Assembly: GCA_016928415.1 (NCBI GenBank)
Contig: JAFGKU010000243.1
Span: forward strand, 1 to 35,510
From: Spirochaetales bacterium
GTDB lineage: Bacteria > Spirochaetota > Spirochaetia > SZUA-6 > JAFGRV01
Direction: 5' to 3'
Length of the DNA: 35,510 bases
The notes beneath the pieces are model-generated. The model was not told where the DNA came from, ran no database searches, and saw only the letters and a program-made list of their open reading frames with translations. The translations under genes and the position numbers were made by a program. Position 1 is the first letter of the stretch, and each line of letters starts with the position of its first letter. Of the stretch, positions 33,681-35,510 are shown piece after piece.

Positions 33681-33746
33681 GTTTACTGCTGCGAAGCTTT
33701 CTATTTTTTTTAAATTAGACAGAATCAGGTAGAATTTGGGTTGATA

Positions 33747-33799
33747 CAGGACAAAATCAATAATAGGCACCACTAAAAACCGGGGTTTTTAGTGGTGCC
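33747..33799. repeat. Dispersed palindromic repeat, copy 2, with flanking motif
   Basis: CAGGACAAAATCAATA (33747-33762) is followed by a perfect 16-bp inverted repeat (33766-33781 with 33784-33799; arm GGCACCACTAAAAACC) with a 2-base loop. The arm differs at one position from that of copy 1 (19372-19410), and the flank differs by one inserted base. In copy 1 the flank is on the other side of the palindrome. Both copies lie between divergent genes. Confidence 0.75.
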
Positions 33800-33930
33800 C
33801 TGATTTATTAACTTGTTTTTCGTACTTTTTCTATAAACCAGAAATCTTCATGGCAGTATGAAAATAATATTGACAATTTTCAAAAAAAAGTCGACATTAT
33901 GGTATATTAAATTCCAAAATGGGGAACAAA

Positions 33931-35082
33931 ATGGAAACTATCATACCCAGAATGGTGACATTTTCTAATTCAAGTTTTTTTCTGTTTGGTCCACGTGGAA
34001 CAGGGAAATCGACATTGCTTAAAAATACCGTCAAAAACGCTTTATGGTTTGATTTACTTGATGCGGATGTATTCCAGAATCTCGCCGCAAGACCGGAACG
34101 CCTGACTGAAAGGATTAATGCGGAACCAAAAATACGAAAAGTGATCATCGATGAAATACAAAAACTGCCGGAACTTCTGGATGTTGTGCACCGGTTGATG
34201 GAAGAAAGAAAGGAATTACTCTTTATTTTAACAGGTTCCAGCGCACGAAAGCTGAAACGGACCGGAACCGATCTTTTAGCCGGCCGTGCCATAATGAAAT
34301 CCCTGCATCCTTTCATGGCAGCGGAACTAGGTGAGAAATTCAATTTCGAGAATACACTCAACATCGGCCTGCTGCCTATTATTCTTTTTCACCCGAATCC
34401 GGGGCAGGCACTCCGGACATACGTATCACTTTACCTGAAAGAAGAAGTGCAGCAGGAGGGACTGACGAGGAATTTTTCCAATTTCGTGAGGTTTCTGGAG
34501 ACGGCGAGTTTTTCACACGCGGCAGTGCTTAATGTTAGTAATATGGCAAGAGAATGCGGTGTGGATAGAAAAACGACCGAAGGATATATCAGCATCCTGG
34601 AAGATCTTTTACTTGCATTCCGCGTACCCGTTTTCACCAAACGGGCCGTACGGGGCCTGGCTGCCCACGACAAATTCTTTTTTTTCGACACAGGCGTGTA
34701 CCGTACACTCAGACCTCACGGGCCGCTTGACAGGGTATCCGAAATCGACGGAGCCGCGCTTGAAGGGCTTGTTGCCCAGCATCTTTATGCCTGGTGCGGA
34801 TACCGGGAAGATGACTCAAGACTCTATTACTGGAGAACACGGGGAGGATTGGAAGTTGATTTTATTGTCTACGGGCCTTCAGCATTTTCCGCTATAGAAG
34901 TGAAAAATTCCAGGAAGGTATCGAGCCGTGACCTGCGCTCACTGAAAGAGTTCCGCCGGGACTACCCCGAAGCCGGTTGCGTACTTGTTTACCGCGGTAA
35001 AGACAGGCTCCTTATCGATAACATACTCTGTGTGCCGGCCGGGGAATTTCTTGCCAATATACACCCGGATAATCGGCTTTGA
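33931..35082 (+). CDS. AAA-family ATPase with DUF4143 C-terminal domain
   Basis: A 383-residue protein from the ATG at 33931, preceded 5 bases upstream by GGGGA; an ATG four codons earlier (33919) is the alternative. Walker A is GPRGTGKST (20-28) and Walker B is VIIDEIQKL (71-79). ILTGSSARKLKR and GRAIMKSLHPFMAAEL follow, as in the AAA_14/DUF4143 family. The C-terminal part carries a PD-(D/E)XK-like set (Asp310 in LEVDFIV, then Glu323-Val-Lys325), usual for these proteins. They are common, patchily distributed, mobile-like genes with unknown biological role. It is a lone gene with a bidirectional terminator downstream. The family is clear; nuclease activity is only suggested. Confidence 0.9.
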   Translation: METIIPRMVTFSNSSFFLFGPRGTGKSTLLKNTVKNALWFDLLDADVFQNLAARPERLTERINAEPKIRKVIIDEIQKLPELLDVVHRLMEERKELLFILTGSSARKLKRTGTDLLAGRAIMKSLHPFMAAELGEKFNFENTLNIGLLPIILFHPNPGQALRTYVSLYLKEEVQQEGLTRNFSNFVRFLETASFSHAAVLNVSNMARECGVDRKTTEGYISILEDLLLAFRVPVFTKRAVRGLAAHDKFFFFDTGVYRTLRPHGPLDRVSEIDGAALEGLVAQHLYAWCGYREDDSRLYYWRTRGGLEVDFIVYGPSAFSAIEVKNSRKVSSRDLRSLKEFRRDYPEAGCVLVYRGKDRLLIDNILCVPAGEFLANIHPDNRL

Positions 35083-35108
35083 ACCAGGGTTCGGCTGTAT
35101 TCTTTACC

Positions 35109-35157
35109 AAACAAACCCTTGTTTAATACAATATTTGCATAGAATAAGGGTTTGTTT
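35109..35157. repeat. 12-bp inverted repeat after the AAA gene
   Basis: AAACAAACCCTT (35109-35120) and AAGGGTTTGTTT (35146-35157) are exact reverse complements, with a 25-base AT-rich loop. It starts 27 bases after the AAA stop codon. There is no T-run behind it, so it is more likely an mRNA-end hairpin or the trace of an element than a classical terminator. Confidence 0.5.
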
Positions 35158-35200
35158 CAGATGGAACGGTTTATCTATATTCTACTGAATAATTGATACA

Positions 35201-35233
35201 AAAAGGGCCGCCCGTTTATCGGGCAGCCCTTTT
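35201..35233. terminator. Bidirectional intrinsic terminator
   Basis: AAAAGGGC (35201-35208) pairs with GCCCTTTT (35226-35233) and the inner CCCG (35211-35214) with CGGG (35220-35223), separated by a 2x2 internal loop and a 5-base apex. A-rich and T-rich ends let it act for both the AAA gene from the left and the partial gene from the right. Confidence 0.8.
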
Positions 35234-35283
35234 GTCAAAATCCATTACATGGAGAAGGGATCAATGATTCCCCGGCACGCCAG

Positions 35284-35510
35284 TTACGGTTCGTATACCC
35301 AGACCGAACCGTCATTATCGGAATCGTCGTGGCAGATGTAGAACCTGGAACCATCGGCCGTCGACGCAATGCCTGTCCAGACCTTCATTCCCGTGTATGT
35401 TCTCTGGTACCAGTTGGCGCCGTAGTTGGCCGAGAAGGAAACATACCCTCCCGTCGTGCCCTTGATACCGACGCCCACCTTGGAACCGTCGGTCGACATG
35501 GCAAGACACC
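35284..35510 (-). CDS. Secreted repeat protein, C-terminal end only (BNR/propeller-like)
   Basis: Only the last ~75 codons are in the window; the frame stays open to the right edge, so the start lies beyond it. The visible part has two units of a beta-propeller-like repeat: CLAMSTDGSKVGVGIKG with YVSFSANYGANWYQR, then WTGIASTADGSRFYICHDD with GSVWVYEP. The Ser-x-DGS-x-(V/F) pattern with a following aromatic strand is typical of sialidase/BNR or Ycf48-like propellers found in secreted proteins. The chain ends right after the final strand. It converges on the AAA gene with a terminator between them. Its function and length cannot be judged. Confidence 0.65.
   Translation of the reverse strand, partial: CLAMSTDGSKVGVGIKGTTGGYVSFSANYGANWYQRTYTGMKVWTGIASTADGSRFYICHDDSDNDGSVWVYEP

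Larger units (their letters stand above)
33608..33930. other. Divergent intergenic region with repeat and promoters
   Basis: A 323-bp region between the leftward transglutaminase gene and the rightward AAA gene. It contains the leftward promoter (33652-33680), a dispersed palindromic repeat (33747-33799) and, on the plus strand, TTGACA at 33870-33875. The best -10 for that TTGACA, CATTAT at 33895-33900, has a 19-bp spacer, so a promoter for the AAA gene there is tentative. No open frame of note is present. Confidence 0.6.

Overview
The window reads as a piece of chromosome from a Gram-negative, signalling-rich free-living bacterium. At least four proteins have lipoprotein signal peptides. Sensors are unusually dense: a hybrid kinase, a GGDEF protein, a PilJ-type sensor, a CHASE2 protein, a chemoreceptor-like coil and a PP2C phosphatase. 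Base composition is moderate. Promoters look like ordinary sigma-70 (TTGACA/TATAAT-like with 16-17 bp spacers). Together with the phosphatase/STAS/ATPase cassette and the atypical IleS, this would fit Spirochaetota or a related didermic phylum. There is no rRNA or ribosomal marker here, so the lineage is a guess. No tRNA, rRNA, CRISPR array, transposase or prophage gene was seen.

Layout. (1) 1-4934: an FmdB-type zinc-ribbon protein converges on a leftward block of hybrid sensor kinase, NifS-like cysteine desulfurase and ThiI. The desulfurase and ThiI form a sulfur-transfer pair, and ThiI also has its own promoter. (2) 4935-8334: two convergent secreted lipoproteins (a malectin-like one and a YWTD beta-propeller) lie between two long gene-poor gaps. 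The second gap holds a strong promoter, two LacI-like operators and an intrinsic terminator that bracket about 250 nt without any usable ATG. This is a candidate small RNA. (3) 8335-13154: ileS, then leftward ttcA-like and a PilJ-type sensor with a zinc-knuckle tail. (4) 13298-15977: a tight operon of a CHASE2 sensor lacking an output domain, an SH3b protein and an M48 lipoprotein protease. (5) 15995-19282: an SDR, a membrane protein and a TetR regulator with matching operator-like palindromes, then a diguanylate cyclase. (6) 19510-26346: a hypothetical gene, then MoxR ATPase, DUF58, a TgpA-like membrane transglutaminase and a TPR protein. This is a classic MoxR cassette. (7) 26363-30585, leftward: an ATPase-fold protein, a STAS-like protein, a membrane chemoreceptor-like coil and a 7TM PP2C phosphatase. 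They form a partner-switching module without a local sigma factor. (8) 30753-35510: a FabH-type ketoacyl synthase, a secreted transglutaminase with a propeller-like front half, an AAA/DUF4143 ATPase and the end of a secreted repeat protein cut by the window edge.

The points most worth following are the putative LacI-controlled small RNA (7891-8141), the partner-switching cassette, the CHASE2/SH3b/M48 operon, the PilJ-zinc-knuckle sensor, and a dispersed palindromic repeat. The repeat occurs twice, both times between divergent genes and next to the same 15-16 nt motif.
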